Source of the DNA: Allobosea robiniae
GTDB lineage: Bacteria; Pseudomonadota; Alphaproteobacteria; Rhizobiales; Beijerinckiaceae
DNA length: 64,000 bases
Assembly (NCBI RefSeq): GCF_900102525.1
Contig: NZ_FNBZ01000008.1
Location: 1-64,000, forward strand
Reading direction: 5' to 3'
A model generated the notes under the pieces. That model saw nothing but the letters and a program-made list of their open reading frames with translations, was not told the DNA's origin and made no database searches. A program made the translations under genes and the position numbers. Shown here piece after piece: positions 42,233 to 51,167 of this stretch (position 1 is its first letter; each line of letters starts with the position of its first letter).

Positions 42233-43216
42233 CTAGATCGCGACGGCGACCTGCTTCACCACCTCGTCCAGCACCGCATCCGCATTCACGCCGTCGGCAC
42301 CGGCCTCATAGGCAAGCGAGACGCGATGCCTGAGGCAATCATGCACGACCGACTGGACGTCCTCGGGCGTGACGTAATCGCGTCCCTGCAGCCAGGCATG
42401 GGTCCGCGAGCAGCGGTCGAGCGCGAGCGAGCCGCGCGGGCTCGCGCCGACCGCGATCCAGCTTTTGAGATGCTCGCCGAATTCGGCCGGCCGCCGCGTC
42501 GCGGCGATGAGCGCGACCATGTAGGTCTCGACGACATCCTTCGTCGCGACCCGGTCGATTTCCGCCCTGGCCCGCAGAACGGCCTCCTGCGGGATCTTCG
42601 CAGGAGCTGGCGCCGGACTGCCGGAGGCGGCCGCGTTCTCGGAGCGGACCAGCCGCATCACCTTCACTTCGTCGGCGTCGGATGGATAATCGATCCGGAT
42701 ATGCATCAGGAAGCGGTCCATCTGCGCTTCCGGGAGCGGATAGGTGCCTTCCTGCTCGATCGGGTTCTGGGTCGCCAGGACCATGAAGAGCGGCGGCAGG
42801 TCATAGCGCTTGCCGGCGACGGTGACGTGCCGCTCCTCCATCGCCTCGAGCAGGGCCGACTGGACCTTGGGCGGGGCGCGGTTGATCTCGTCGGCCAAGA
42901 TGAGGTTGCCGAAGACGGGGCCCTTGCGGAATTCGAACTGGCCGTCGGGGCGTAGGATCTCGCCGCCGGTCACGTCGGAGGGCAGCAGGTCCGGCGTGAA
43001 CTGGATGCGGCTGAAATCGGCTTCGAGATTCTTCGACAGGCTCTTGATCGCCCGGGTCTTGGCGAGGCCGGGCAAGCCTTCCAGCAGGACGTTGCCGTCG
43101 GCGAGCAGCGCGATGACGATGCGCTCGACCACCTTTTCCTGGCCGATGATATCCTGGTTGATCCGGTTCTGGAGTTCCCGGACGGCATCGCGTGCGCTCG
43201 GTCCGGCTCCATCCAT
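42233..43216 (-). CDS. moxR: MoxR-family AAA+ ATPase
   Basis: The 327-residue AAA+ chaperone has Walker A GLPGLAKT (residues 47-54), Walker B LILADEINRAPP (Asp111-Glu112), sensor 1 LATQNPIEQEGTYPLPEAQM and a C-terminal lid (ASPRGSLALDRCSRTHAWLQ). MoxR ATPases with DUF58 and VWA partners assist maturation or metal loading of envelope proteins. It leads the operon moxR-DUF58-DUF4381-batA-batB-TPR-batD. A GTTACg-GTTACg direct repeat is 75 bases upstream. The sulfatase-activating gene ends only 104 bases further up on the same strand, so read-through is possible. Confidence 0.92.
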   Translation of the reverse strand: MDGAGPSARDAVRELQNRINQDIIGQEKVVERIVIALLADGNVLLEGLPGLAKTRAIKSLSKNLEADFSRIQFTPDLLPSDVTGGEILRPDGQFEFRKGPVFGNLILADEINRAPPKVQSALLEAMEERHVTVAGKRYDLPPLFMVLATQNPIEQEGTYPLPEAQMDRFLMHIRIDYPSDADEVKVMRLVRSENAAASGSPAPAPAKIPQEAVLRARAEIDRVATKDVVETYMVALIAATRRPAEFGEHLKSWIAVGASPRGSLALDRCSRTHAWLQGRDYVTPEDVQSVVHDCLRHRVSLAYEAGADGVNADAVLDEVVKQVAVAI

Positions 43217-43290
43217 CGTCCCATTCCCGAAAACGCCGACATCGGCGTCGATCCGGAGATTTGGGCGGCAGGCCCGGCGAAGTCAGCCCT

Positions 43291-43301
43291 GTTACGGTTA
43301 C
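43291..43301. promoter_or_regulatory. GTTAC repeat upstream of moxR
   Basis: GTTACgGTTAC is a direct repeat 75 bases upstream of the moxR start. It shares the half-site of the inverted GTAAC-N-GTTAC sites before the neighbouring operons, although the first half is in the opposite orientation. Inferred operator. Confidence 0.4.
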
Positions 43302-43319
43302 GGTCGCACCGGGAGGTCG

Positions 43320-44279
43320 TCAGCCGCGCTCGCGCAGGACGCAGCGGAAGCCGACATGGCTGGTCGAGGTGTCGACCGGTTCGGCATGGCGCGCCGCCGG
43401 GCGATAGCGCCGGCAATAGCTCGGGGCGCAGAGATGCGAGCCGCCCTTCAGGACCTTGCGGGCAATGCGGATCGCCGGCTGACGCGGATCGTAGCTTTCG
43501 GCTTCCGGGCCGCCACGGGGATTCTGCGGCACGCAGCAGGCTTTCGGCGCATCGGCCTGATGGCGCACGGACCAGAAATCGGCGGTCCATTCCCAGACAT
43601 TGCCGATCATATCGTGGAGCCCGTAGCCGTTGGGCGGAAAGGCCCGGACCGGCGAGGTGCGCGCCCAGCCGTCCTCCCTGGTATTCTCGTGCGGGAAGCT
43701 GCCCTGCCAGGTATTGGCCATGTGGCGGCCATCCGGCATGAACTCGTCGCCCCAGGCGAACTCGCTGTCCTCGCGCCCGCCCCAGGCCGCGAATTCCCAT
43801 TCGGCTTCGGTCGGCAGCGCCTTGCCGGCCCACGCGGCATAGGCCTCGGCATCGCGATAGGCGACGTGGACGACGGGATGATCGTCCAGGCCCTTGATCG
43901 AGGAGCCGGCGCCATAGGGCTTGCGCCAGGTCGCACCGAACCTGAACGTCCACCACTGCGCCCAGTCGTGCAGGGCGACCGGATGCCTCGGCGGGTCGAA
44001 CATCAGCGACCCCGCCCGCAGCATGTGGGGCAAGGCGCCGGGATAATCCCTGGGATCGGGGGCGAGCTCGGCGAAGGTGACATGGCCGGTCGCTTCGACG
44101 AAGCTGCGGAACTGGCTGTTGGTCACCGGCGTCGCGTCGATCCAGAAGCCGTCGACGTTGGCGCGATGGCTCGGCGCCTCCTCGGCATAGTGCCGGTCGG
44201 AGCCCATGCGGAAAGTGCCGCCTTGGATGCGGACCATGCCGTCCGTAAGCAAACGCGCCTCTGCGATCGCGGCGTTCAT
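43320..44279 (-). CDS. formylglycine-generating enzyme (sulfatase activator)
   Basis: The 319-residue FGE/SUMF1-family protein has the C-terminal active-site signature GGSHLCAPSYCRRYRPAARH with Cys284 and Cys289, the copper-binding pair of true FGE. It has MVRIQGGTFRMGSDRH near the start and GNVWEWTADFW around residue 226. FGE oxidises the Cys of the C-x-P/A-x-R motif in sulfatases to formylglycine, the catalytic residue. Its target is probably the arylsulfatase of the same operon (46880-48475). There is no signal peptide, so it should act in the cytoplasm before export. Confidence 0.92.
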   Translation of the reverse strand: MNAAIAEARLLTDGMVRIQGGTFRMGSDRHYAEEAPSHRANVDGFWIDATPVTNSQFRSFVEATGHVTFAELAPDPRDYPGALPHMLRAGSLMFDPPRHPVALHDWAQWWTFRFGATWRKPYGAGSSIKGLDDHPVVHVAYRDAEAYAAWAGKALPTEAEWEFAAWGGREDSEFAWGDEFMPDGRHMANTWQGSFPHENTREDGWARTSPVRAFPPNGYGLHDMIGNVWEWTADFWSVRHQADAPKACCVPQNPRGGPEAESYDPRQPAIRIARKVLKGGSHLCAPSYCRRYRPAARHAEPVDTSTSHVGFRCVLRERG

Positions 44280-44318
44280 TATGGTTGCGCTCCCTCGATC
44301 GTCCCTATGCTGCCATGG

Positions 44319-45314
44319 TCACGGCTTGCCGGGGAAGACCGTCTTCCAGTCGGCTTTCATGTCGACGATGGTCCAGCCCTTGGCCCGGCCCTCGTCCAGC
44401 GCCTTGTCGAGCTTGCCGATCGGCGAGCTGCGATCATAGGCCCATTCGCGCTCGGAATCGGTGTGGTGGATGATCAGCGCCAATCGTGGCCCGCTGCCCG
44501 CAGCCGTATACTGGAGCATCTGCAGGTCGCCGTCGGAATTACCGAAAGCGAGGATCGGGCGGCGGCCGATGAAGCGGTTGATGCCGACCGGCTTGCCCGG
44601 ACCATCATCAACGAACTCGGCCTTCGCCTGCTTGAACAGCTCCGGCCTGCCGCGGGCATCGAGACGATAGGTGACGACGCCCGATGAGCCCACGACCTGC
44701 TCCGGCGGGATGCCATAGGTCTTCTCGGCGAAGACGCGCATGAACTCGACGCCGCCTCCCGAGACGATGAAGGTCTTGAAGCCTTGGCTGCGAAGAAAGC
44801 GCAGCAATTCGACTTGCGGCTGGTAGACCATCTCGTCATAGCGCCGCTGCTTCGTCGGATGCCGCGCCACGTCCAACCAATTGCCGACGATATTGGCGAA
44901 AGCGTCGGTCGTCATGCCGGTATGGGTCGTCATCATGGCCTGCAGCAGGCCTTTGCCATGGTCGGCGGAAAGTGCCTTGAGGTCACGGGCGAGAACCGAG
45001 CGGTAAGGCTCCTTGCCCTTGAGCTCGGGCTTCTCGGCGGCCAGCCGCCTGATTTCGTCGAGCGCGAACTGAAGCTGGAAATAGACCGGCTGCTCGGCCC
45101 AGAGCGTGCCGTCATTGTCGAAGGTGGCGATGCGCCTTTCGGACGGTACGAAGTCCGGGCCGCCCTCCTGCGAGACCTTCCCGACGAAATCGAGAATGGC
45201 CTGCTTGGCCTTGCCGTCGTTCCAGGACGGGAGGGGATCGGTCTGGGCGAAGGCCGGCGCGCCCAAGCTCGATAGACCGGCGGCAAGCAGAGCAAGGACG
45301 GTTCGGCGCAGCAT
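44319..45314 (-). CDS. secreted HAD-family phosphatase
   Basis: The 331-residue protein has a signal peptide (MLRRTVLALLAAGLSSLGAPAFA) and HAD motifs: motif I ATFDNDGTLWAEQP, motif II FIVSGGGVEF, a motif III Lys and motif IV AFGNSDGDLQML. It belongs with the periplasmic HAD phosphatases related to phosphoserine phosphatase. The substrate is unknown. It is the third gene of the sulfatase operon, 16 bases below the DUF1254 gene and 39 bases above FGE, so it may process products freed from sulfated or phosphorylated compounds. Confidence 0.85.
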   Translation of the reverse strand: MLRRTVLALLAAGLSSLGAPAFAQTDPLPSWNDGKAKQAILDFVGKVSQEGGPDFVPSERRIATFDNDGTLWAEQPVYFQLQFALDEIRRLAAEKPELKGKEPYRSVLARDLKALSADHGKGLLQAMMTTHTGMTTDAFANIVGNWLDVARHPTKQRRYDEMVYQPQVELLRFLRSQGFKTFIVSGGGVEFMRVFAEKTYGIPPEQVVGSSGVVTYRLDARGRPELFKQAKAEFVDDGPGKPVGINRFIGRRPILAFGNSDGDLQMLQYTAAGSGPRLALIIHHTDSEREWAYDRSSPIGKLDKALDEGRAKGWTIVDMKADWKTVFPGKP

Positions 45315-45330
45315 GGCTATCGCGGCCTCC

Positions 45331-46800
45331 TCAGTTCGCTTTCAGCACCGGGGGCGGGGTCCATGCTCCCTGCATCACCTCCGCCTTCGGCCAATAGGCG
45401 CGGACGTAAAGCGAGAAGTCGCCTTTCGGGGCCGGGAGCCAGTTGGCGCGCTGTGCGGGATCGCTGGGAGCTTCGGACTGAACGTAGATGGTCAACGATC
45501 CGTCAGTGTTGAGCTTCAGGTCCTTGTTCTTCGTGCCGACCGAGAAGCGGTTGATCGGGTTGGCGACGAAGAAGTGGTGCTCGTTGTAGATCGACAGGGA
45601 CCAGAACCCGTTCACCGGCGGAGTGCCCCCCTTCGGGAAGGTGACGGTATAGCGGCTCGCGGCATTGAGGCGGCCACCCGCATTGTCGAGGTCCTGGTAG
45701 AAATACTTGGTCTCGTTCGGCGAGTTCACCATGATGTTCGACTTCGCCACTGCCGTTCGGGTAAAATAATCGGTGCCGAAAGCGGACTCGTTCGAAATCG
45801 TCGACCAGTTATGCGGGAGCTGCTGGCCGTAATTGCGAAACTGGAAGAGCGGCGTCACCAACCTCTCATCGGCCTCGGCGGCACCTTCGGTCATCGCCCG
45901 CTTCAGCTTGGGATCGGTCTTCGCTGCGGTGAGCACGGCGAGCACCTGTGCATAGCGAGCTTCCTCTCCCGGAAGCGGCGGTGCGTCGGCCAGGACGAGG
46001 GGCAATTCGTCGACGAATTTCTCCGGAAACACCCAGCGGGTCTCTGTTTCGCTCGGAGGCGGAGGCGGCACGACCGGCAGCTTCGTCCAGTTCATCGTCT
46101 TCACCGTCCCGTCGAACTCGGCGAGCGGGTACATCATGATGCCCGGCAGGACGGACTGGATCGCCCGCTTGTCCTCGGGCGTGTCGTCCTGGAAGATTCG
46201 GGGGGCCATCAGCCCGGTATTGCTCGGGGATCGAAACACCTTGGTGATCCCGGGCGGGACATCCCCGTTCCAGTTGGGCCCTACCAGCAGATAGAAACCC
46301 GGCAACGTGCCATACATCTTGCCGAGCTGGACGAAGCTGTCGGTACGCAGATCGACGGTCTGATAGACCCAGAAGCGATCCCCGAAATCGGGTACCTGGA
46401 TGACGACCGGGGAGATGTCGAGCGCGAGCGAACCGATCCCGTAGACGACATCCTGGTTCGGGCAGGCGATGGAGCGCTCCTCCGGTTCGACATAGTCCGT
46501 CAGCATGGCGAGTCGATTGAGCGGAGCCTGCATCAACGGACCGGAGCGAGCGGTCTCCTTTACCTGGGCGAAATGCAGGCGACGGTTGAAGATATTGACC
46601 ATCGGCCAGGTCCAGAAATAGGCGTCGCGACCGACGAGACGCGCATATGCCTCGGTGATCTTCACGCGCGTATCGGGGCCGGGCGGCATGGCGCGGCCCC
46701 AGCCGGGCGAAGCCTGCAAGGCGGGTCCCTGAGCCAGGGCCGGCATGCCGATCAAAAGCGCGACGGCGCCAAGCAACGCACCAGAATGAATGGCCCGCAT
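45331..46800 (-). CDS. secreted DUF1254/DUF1214 protein
   Basis: The 489-residue protein has a signal peptide (MRAIHSGALLGAVALLIGMPALA), a DUF1254 part (RDAYFWTWPMVNIFNRRLHF; ACPNQDVVYGIGSLALDISP) and a DUF1214 part (VNGFWSLSIYNEHHFFVANP; FSLYVRAYWPKAEVMQGAW). It is the third family member here, more distant from the pair at 34.3-36.8 kb. Its place between sulfatase and HAD genes suggests a link to the sulfatase pathway, although the family's activity is unknown. A hairpin lies between the sulfatase stop and its start. Confidence 0.87.
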   Translation of the reverse strand: MRAIHSGALLGAVALLIGMPALAQGPALQASPGWGRAMPPGPDTRVKITEAYARLVGRDAYFWTWPMVNIFNRRLHFAQVKETARSGPLMQAPLNRLAMLTDYVEPEERSIACPNQDVVYGIGSLALDISPVVIQVPDFGDRFWVYQTVDLRTDSFVQLGKMYGTLPGFYLLVGPNWNGDVPPGITKVFRSPSNTGLMAPRIFQDDTPEDKRAIQSVLPGIMMYPLAEFDGTVKTMNWTKLPVVPPPPPSETETRWVFPEKFVDELPLVLADAPPLPGEEARYAQVLAVLTAAKTDPKLKRAMTEGAAEADERLVTPLFQFRNYGQQLPHNWSTISNESAFGTDYFTRTAVAKSNIMVNSPNETKYFYQDLDNAGGRLNAASRYTVTFPKGGTPPVNGFWSLSIYNEHHFFVANPINRFSVGTKNKDLKLNTDGSLTIYVQSEAPSDPAQRANWLPAPKGDFSLYVRAYWPKAEVMQGAWTPPPVLKAN

Positions 46801-46842
46801 CGAAGTCTCCTCCCTCGCCTGGCGCTCTTCCGTCGAAAGCCT

Positions 46843-46868
46843 ACGGGCCGCTCGATCGAACGGCCCGT
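46843..46868 (-). other. intra-operon hairpin
   Basis: ACGGGCCG (46843-46850) and CGGCCCGT (46861-46868) form an 8-bp stem with a 10-nt loop in the 79-base gap after the sulfatase. There is no T-tract. It may stabilise or attenuate the operon transcript. Confidence 0.5.
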
Positions 46869-46879
46869 GGCGAGAACCC

Positions 46880-48475
46880 CTATTTCGAGGTCCGGGCGGC
46901 GGCCTGATCGAGGTTCTTCATCAGGGCGTCCACCATCTGGTCGACGCTGAAGCTCGCCGGCCGCTGGCTCGGCGGGTAGTCCTTGAAGGTGCCCAGGAAG
47001 GGAGCGACCTTGTAGACGCCGTACTGGATCAGATAGGCGTTCCGGGCGAGCCAGTCGTAATACTGGTCGGAGACGACGTCGGCCCGTTCCATCGGATCCA
47101 TGCGCAGATTGAAGACCTTCGGGGCGCGCAGGCAGGTGAAGGGATTGGCCCAGACCTCGAAACCGCCGGGCTTGCGCTGTTCGCAGAACACGACCTTCCA
47201 GTTATCGTAACGATAGGCGACGAGATTGCCGTCGTCGTTGAAGTAGAAGAACTCGTTGCGGGCCGATTTCGGCTGCTGACCGGTGAGGTAGGGCAGCTGG
47301 TTGTAGCCGTCGAGATGGACCTTGGCCTGCTTGCTGCCGAGGCTCGTGCCCTTCTGCAGCTTGTCCTTGATCTCGCCGTCGCCCGCGGCAGCGACAAGGG
47401 TCGGGAACCAGTCCAGGCCGGAGACCATCTCGTTCGAGATTTCGCCCGCCTTGATCTTGCCGGGCCAGCGGATCAACGCCGGCACACGGAAGGCACCTTC
47501 CCAGTTCGTGTCCTTCTCGGAGCGGAACTGCGTCGTCGCGGCATCCGGCCAGGACCACTGGTTAGGGCCGTTATCGGTGGCGTAGACGACGATGGTATTG
47601 TTGGCGATCCCGAGATCGTCGAGCGCCTTTAGCAGCTTGCCGACATCGCGATCGTGTTCGACCATGCCGTCGGCGTAGTCGTTCCCGGGCATGCCGCTGA
47701 TACCCTTGTTGGCTTCGCGGATATGGGTGAACACATGCATGCGCGTGGTGTTCATCCAGGTGAAGAACGGCTTGTTGGCTTTCACCTGACGCTGCATGAA
47801 GTCGATCGCGCCGGCCGTGGTCTCGTCGTCGACCGTTTCCATGCGCTTGCGGGTGAGCGGGCCGGTATCCTCGATCTTGCCGTCGGCGGAGGATTTGAGC
47901 ACGCCGCGCGGCGAGCCCGACTTGACGAAATTCGTGTCGTTCTTGGGATAGTAGGGGCCTTCCGGCTCCTCTTCGGCATTGAGGTGGTAGAGATTGCCGA
48001 AGAACTCGTCGAAGCCATGCCGCGTCGGCAAGTATTCGTCGCGGTCGCCGAGATGGTTCTTGCCGAACTGCCCGGTGGCATAGCCGAGCGGCTTCAAGGC
48101 CTCCGCAATCGTCACGTCGCGATCCTGCAGGCCGACTGTCGCTCCGGGGATGCCGACCTTGCAGAGACCCGTGCGCAGGCAGACCTGCCCCGTGATGAAG
48201 GTCGAGCGCCCGGCCGTGCAGCTGTTCTCCGCATAGTAATCGGTGAACATCATGCCTTCCTTGGCGATGCGGTCGATATTCGGCGTCTTGTAGCCGACCA
48301 GGCCGTGCGAATAGGCGCTGATGTTGGATTGGCCGATATCGTCGCCGAAGATGACGAGGATGTTCGGTCTGGCCGAACTTGGCGGGCTTGGAGCGGGTTG
48401 CGCTTGCGCCGGCAGCGCCGACAGGCCCAATCCGACCACAAGGCCGACCGCGGCAAGGAATTTATGGCGTCCCAT
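46880..48475 (-). CDS. secreted arylsulfatase (formylglycine type)
   Basis: The 531-residue protein has a signal peptide (MGRHKFLAAVGLVVGLGLSALPAQA) and sulfatase motifs: metal ligands in ILVIFGDDIGQSN, the modified Cys86 in SCTAGRSTFITG (C-T-A-G-R, a C-x-A-x-R variant of C-x-P-x-R), GKNHLGD and TDNGPNQWSWPD. Sulfate-ester hydrolysis depends on formylglycine made by FGE, encoded 2.6 kb downstream in the same operon. The substrate is unknown. The operon order is sulfatase, DUF1254 protein, HAD phosphatase, FGE. A GTAACtGTATC site is 110 bases upstream. Confidence 0.92.
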   Translation of the reverse strand: MGRHKFLAAVGLVVGLGLSALPAQAQPAPSPPSSARPNILVIFGDDIGQSNISAYSHGLVGYKTPNIDRIAKEGMMFTDYYAENSCTAGRSTFITGQVCLRTGLCKVGIPGATVGLQDRDVTIAEALKPLGYATGQFGKNHLGDRDEYLPTRHGFDEFFGNLYHLNAEEEPEGPYYPKNDTNFVKSGSPRGVLKSSADGKIEDTGPLTRKRMETVDDETTAGAIDFMQRQVKANKPFFTWMNTTRMHVFTHIREANKGISGMPGNDYADGMVEHDRDVGKLLKALDDLGIANNTIVVYATDNGPNQWSWPDAATTQFRSEKDTNWEGAFRVPALIRWPGKIKAGEISNEMVSGLDWFPTLVAAAGDGEIKDKLQKGTSLGSKQAKVHLDGYNQLPYLTGQQPKSARNEFFYFNDDGNLVAYRYDNWKVVFCEQRKPGGFEVWANPFTCLRAPKVFNLRMDPMERADVVSDQYYDWLARNAYLIQYGVYKVAPFLGTFKDYPPSQRPASFSVDQMVDALMKNLDQAAARTSK

Positions 48476-48584
48476 GAAACACTCCCGGTTGCGGATCCGT
48501 CGCCGGGGATTGCGTCTCTGCGAGAGCGCAAGCCTGGGTGCGCGACGCCGGAAAGTCGCATGGAGGTATCGCGCGCTTAAGGCC

Positions 48585-48595
48585 GTAACTGTATC
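48585..48595. promoter_or_regulatory. GTAAC-type site upstream of the sulfatase operon
   Basis: GTAACtGTATC lies 110 bases upstream of the sulfatase start. It shares the 12 bases GGCCGTAACTGT with the site at 52981, and the second half-site has two mismatches to GTTAC. Inferred operator of the shared regulon. Confidence 0.5.
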
Positions 48596-48614
48596 GACAG
48601 CGCCCGTCCGGAAC

Positions 48615-49433
48615 TCAATGGGAGGCGATCACGGCCGAGATGGATTGCGCCGCGGTCTCAGCAAGATCGTCGATCAGCTCGAAGCAGGGCGTCGCCTTCG
48701 CGACAAAATCCCGGAAGTCGGAAGCCAGCACCTCGCCGTTGCGCAGATCGCTGAAACGCCAGGAATAGCGGCGCCGCTCGGCCAGCGGACGCACGGCGAT
48801 GTCGAGGGAATAGGTCTCGCCGGGATGAGCGAAAAGTGCGTTGATCGAGCCGGTCGCCGCGCTGCGCTCTACCGATGGAACGACGAGCGTCTTGAAGCGG
48901 GCCTTTCGCAACAGGGGAAGCAGGGCATCGGTGAAAAGCTCACCACGCAAAGCAACTTCGGGGTCCGCCTGATCCGAGTGATCATGGATCACCACCGCCG
49001 CTAGCGTCCCGTCCACAATCTCGGCGACCATGCCTTCAAGGAGGCAATCGCGCCCATCTCGTCCGGGCAATCCGGCTGCCCAGCCGAATGTCGGCACATA
49101 ACTGCCGCGCGGTATCGTGATCCTGATGCGATCGCCGCTTCCCGCACCATCATAATAGGCGTTCAGCGCCGAACGCAGGCGCGTCGCCTCGATGCGAACG
49201 ATGGGATCGACGGTCGGGTCAAAGCTGTCATCCCGACCGAAGACGTCGACGCCGATCGAGTAGGCTTTGATCCGGTCGGAACGCCCACCGATCGTCTGAT
49301 TCACGACGAAGCTCAGGAAGCGCCTATTTCTTTCCGAGATTCTGAACGAACCGCTGGCTACCAATGCTTCGAGAGCCGAAAGTACTTCTCCAGGCGAGGG
49401 CTCCTCACCCTCGGTCAACACCTTTCCGTCCAT
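48615..49433 (-). CDS. putative regulator with winged-helix-like N-terminal domain
   Basis: The 272-residue soluble protein has an N-terminal part (FRISERNRRFLSFVVNQTIG; KAYSIGVDVFGRDDSFDPTV; RIEATRLRSALNAYYDG) that matches the module found at the front of many TolB-type and adenylate-cyclase-like proteins in Rhizobiales. It is often annotated as a CadC-like or uncharacterised regulator. The remainder (about 130-272) resembles the TolB-like FlgO/TolB_N fold (LLRKARFKTLVVPS). A weak GTAAC site is 50 bases upstream. It precedes the sulfatase operon on the same strand, so it may regulate it, but the DNA-binding role is inferred. Confidence 0.55.
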   Translation of the reverse strand: MDGKVLTEGEEPSPGEVLSALEALVASGSFRISERNRRFLSFVVNQTIGGRSDRIKAYSIGVDVFGRDDSFDPTVDPIVRIEATRLRSALNAYYDGAGSGDRIRITIPRGSYVPTFGWAAGLPGRDGRDCLLEGMVAEIVDGTLAAVVIHDHSDQADPEVALRGELFTDALLPLLRKARFKTLVVPSVERSAATGSINALFAHPGETYSLDIAVRPLAERRRYSWRFSDLRNGEVLASDFRDFVAKATPCFELIDDLAETAAQSISAVIASH

Positions 49434-49482
49434 TGCTCCGCCTCCAAAGCCTGGATCGAAAAACTATCTCTCATCAATCGTT

Positions 49483-49493
49483 GTAACAGTGAC
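49483..49493. promoter_or_regulatory. GTAAC-type site upstream of the putative regulator
   Basis: GTAACaGTGAC (one mismatch to GTAAC-N-GTTAC) lies 50 bases upstream of the start at 49433. If the protein at 48615-49433 binds it, the gene would be self-controlled. Inference only. Confidence 0.4.
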
Positions 49494-49554
49494 GCAACTA
49501 TAGCGAGCTTGGCAAGCACAGACCCTCGCCACGGCATGGCCAAGAGCGACACCG

Positions 49555-49809
49555 TTAGGAAATCCTCTCCAGAATATCTTGTTCTGTCGCGGAAGCGAGC
49601 GCGTTGTATTCCTCCGCGCGTTCCCGGCCAACCACCGAAGGTGATTTTGCCCAATAGGCCGCGGCCTCCCAGGCGGCCTCGTAGGCTTCGCACAGTTCCG
49701 CCAGGCGGATGTCTTGGCCGTATTTCTCACGCAGCGCGGCGCGCCGATCCGGCCAGCGGAGCATCAGGCGGGCAAGCCCGCGTTTTTGCGCCTGTTCCAT
49801 ATGAGACAT
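49555..49809 (-). CDS. small hypothetical protein
   Basis: The 84-residue frame from ATG 49809 (MSHMEQAQKRGLARLMLRWP) continues with RREALREKYG-like basic and acidic helices (KYGQDIRLAELCEAYEAAWE) and ends SATEQDILERIS. It looks like a helical soluble protein. A second start at 49830 is possible. I recognise no family. It is on the same strand as the regulator gene and lies 121 bases upstream of that gene's start. Confidence 0.5.
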   Translation of the reverse strand: MSHMEQAQKRGLARLMLRWPDRRAALREKYGQDIRLAELCEAYEAAWEAAAYWAKSPSVVGRERAEEYNALASATEQDILERIS

Positions 49810-49982
49810 CCGTCGAAGCGCTGAACGCATCCAGAGCCTATACGCCCGTAATCCTGCCCCGGATGCAGTCGATACAGTTGCAATGCCGGCTGTTACGCCC
49901 AGTCCGATTATTTACCTCCTCAACTTGACGCTACGCGCTGAATCATCGGACCGTCCGTTCTCGTGACGGGAGGGCGCAGATC

Positions 49983-50990
49983 ATGAAGCGATTCAGGACC
50001 GCGCTTCTTGGGGCCACGGTCGCCCTGTGTGGCAGCCTGACCCATAGCCAACTTGCAGCGACGGAAGGCGGCGCAAGCCTGTTTCTCCCGGGATTGCACG
50101 GCCCCGGAGCCGGCATGCTGCCGCCACCCGGCTTCTATTTCGAGAATGACTTCTATTCTTATTCTGGACGGCTTTCGGCAGGAACCCAGACGCAGTTCGG
50201 CGGCGCCGTACTAGCCAATGTTAAAGTCGAGGCGCGGGCCAATTTCATGACCCCGACCTGGGTCACTCCTTTCCAGATATTCGGCGGCAACCTCGCTTTT
50301 GCCGTCTCCATCCCATTCGGCACGCCGCGGATCAGCGCTGGTGCCGTGATTGCGGCGCCCCGTCTTGGCCGCTCCTTCGGGCTCAGCAGCCGCGATGCCA
50401 CCTTCAATCTCGGCGATCCCATCGTCTCCAGCTTTATCGGCTGGCATGCCGGCAATTTCCACTGGCAGGTCGGCGGCTCGCTGAGCATTCCGGCCGGCGC
50501 CTACCAGGAGGGCGAGCTCTCCAATCTGGCGTTCAATCGCTGGATCGGCGACGTTTTCGCGGCAGGGACCTGGCTCGACCCCAAAATCGGCCTCGACATC
50601 TCCGCTGCCGTGGGTTTCGAGATCAACGGCAAGAATAAAGACACCGACTACCGCAGCGGCAATGCCGTGCATGCCGACCTCGCGATCACGCAGTATCTCA
50701 GCAAGGAATTCTCGATCGGCGTGATCGCCTCGCATTACCAGCAGGTCAGCGGCGATGGCGGCGGCGGGGCCTCGCTCGGCTCCTACAAGGGCCGTGTCAC
50801 CGCAGTCGGCGGCTCGATCGGCTATAATTTCAGCGTCGCGGGCACTCCGGTCGCCGCACATCTCAAGGTGCTACGCGAGGTCAGCGTTGAGAATCGGCCC
50901 CAGGGAACGATCGCCCTGATCAGTCTCGCCTTCCCATTGGGACATGTTCCAGCCCCCGCTGCTCCGTCTCCGACGGTCGTCAAGCGCTGA
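49983..50990 (+). CDS. outer-membrane protein, MetA-pathway-of-phenol-degradation family
   Basis: The 335-residue protein has a signal peptide (MKRFRTALLGATVALCGSLT), then alternating beta strands with aromatic belts (FYFENDFYSYSGRLSAGTQT; FQIFGGNLAFAVSIPFGT; VGFEINGKNKDTDYRSGNAV HADLAITQYL). This fits the SphX/MetA family of beta-barrel proteins (Phenol_MetA_deg), thought to move hydrophobic substrates into the cell. There is no adjacent degradation pathway, so the substrate is open. The ATG at 49983 has a GGGAGG ribosome site upstream. Confidence 0.82.
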   Translation: MKRFRTALLGATVALCGSLTHSQLAATEGGASLFLPGLHGPGAGMLPPPGFYFENDFYSYSGRLSAGTQTQFGGAVLANVKVEARANFMTPTWVTPFQIFGGNLAFAVSIPFGTPRISAGAVIAAPRLGRSFGLSSRDATFNLGDPIVSSFIGWHAGNFHWQVGGSLSIPAGAYQEGELSNLAFNRWIGDVFAAGTWLDPKIGLDISAAVGFEINGKNKDTDYRSGNAVHADLAITQYLSKEFSIGVIASHYQQVSGDGGGGASLGSYKGRVTAVGGSIGYNFSVAGTPVAAHLKVLREVSVENRPQGTIALISLAFPLGHVPAPAAPSPTVVKR

Positions 50991-51167
50991 TAAATCAGTA
51001 CACACGTCCGCAATAGCGTTCCGGCTGAAAACGCCCCGGGCAACGCAGGCTGCGGCATCACCCCGCCGGCATCGTCAGCCTCGCCCAGCGTGGTAATCCA
51101 CGGCGCCGGCCTCCCCCTCGAACCAAGACGAGAGGAAAGCCACCGTCGAGGCGCTGGGGACGAACGT

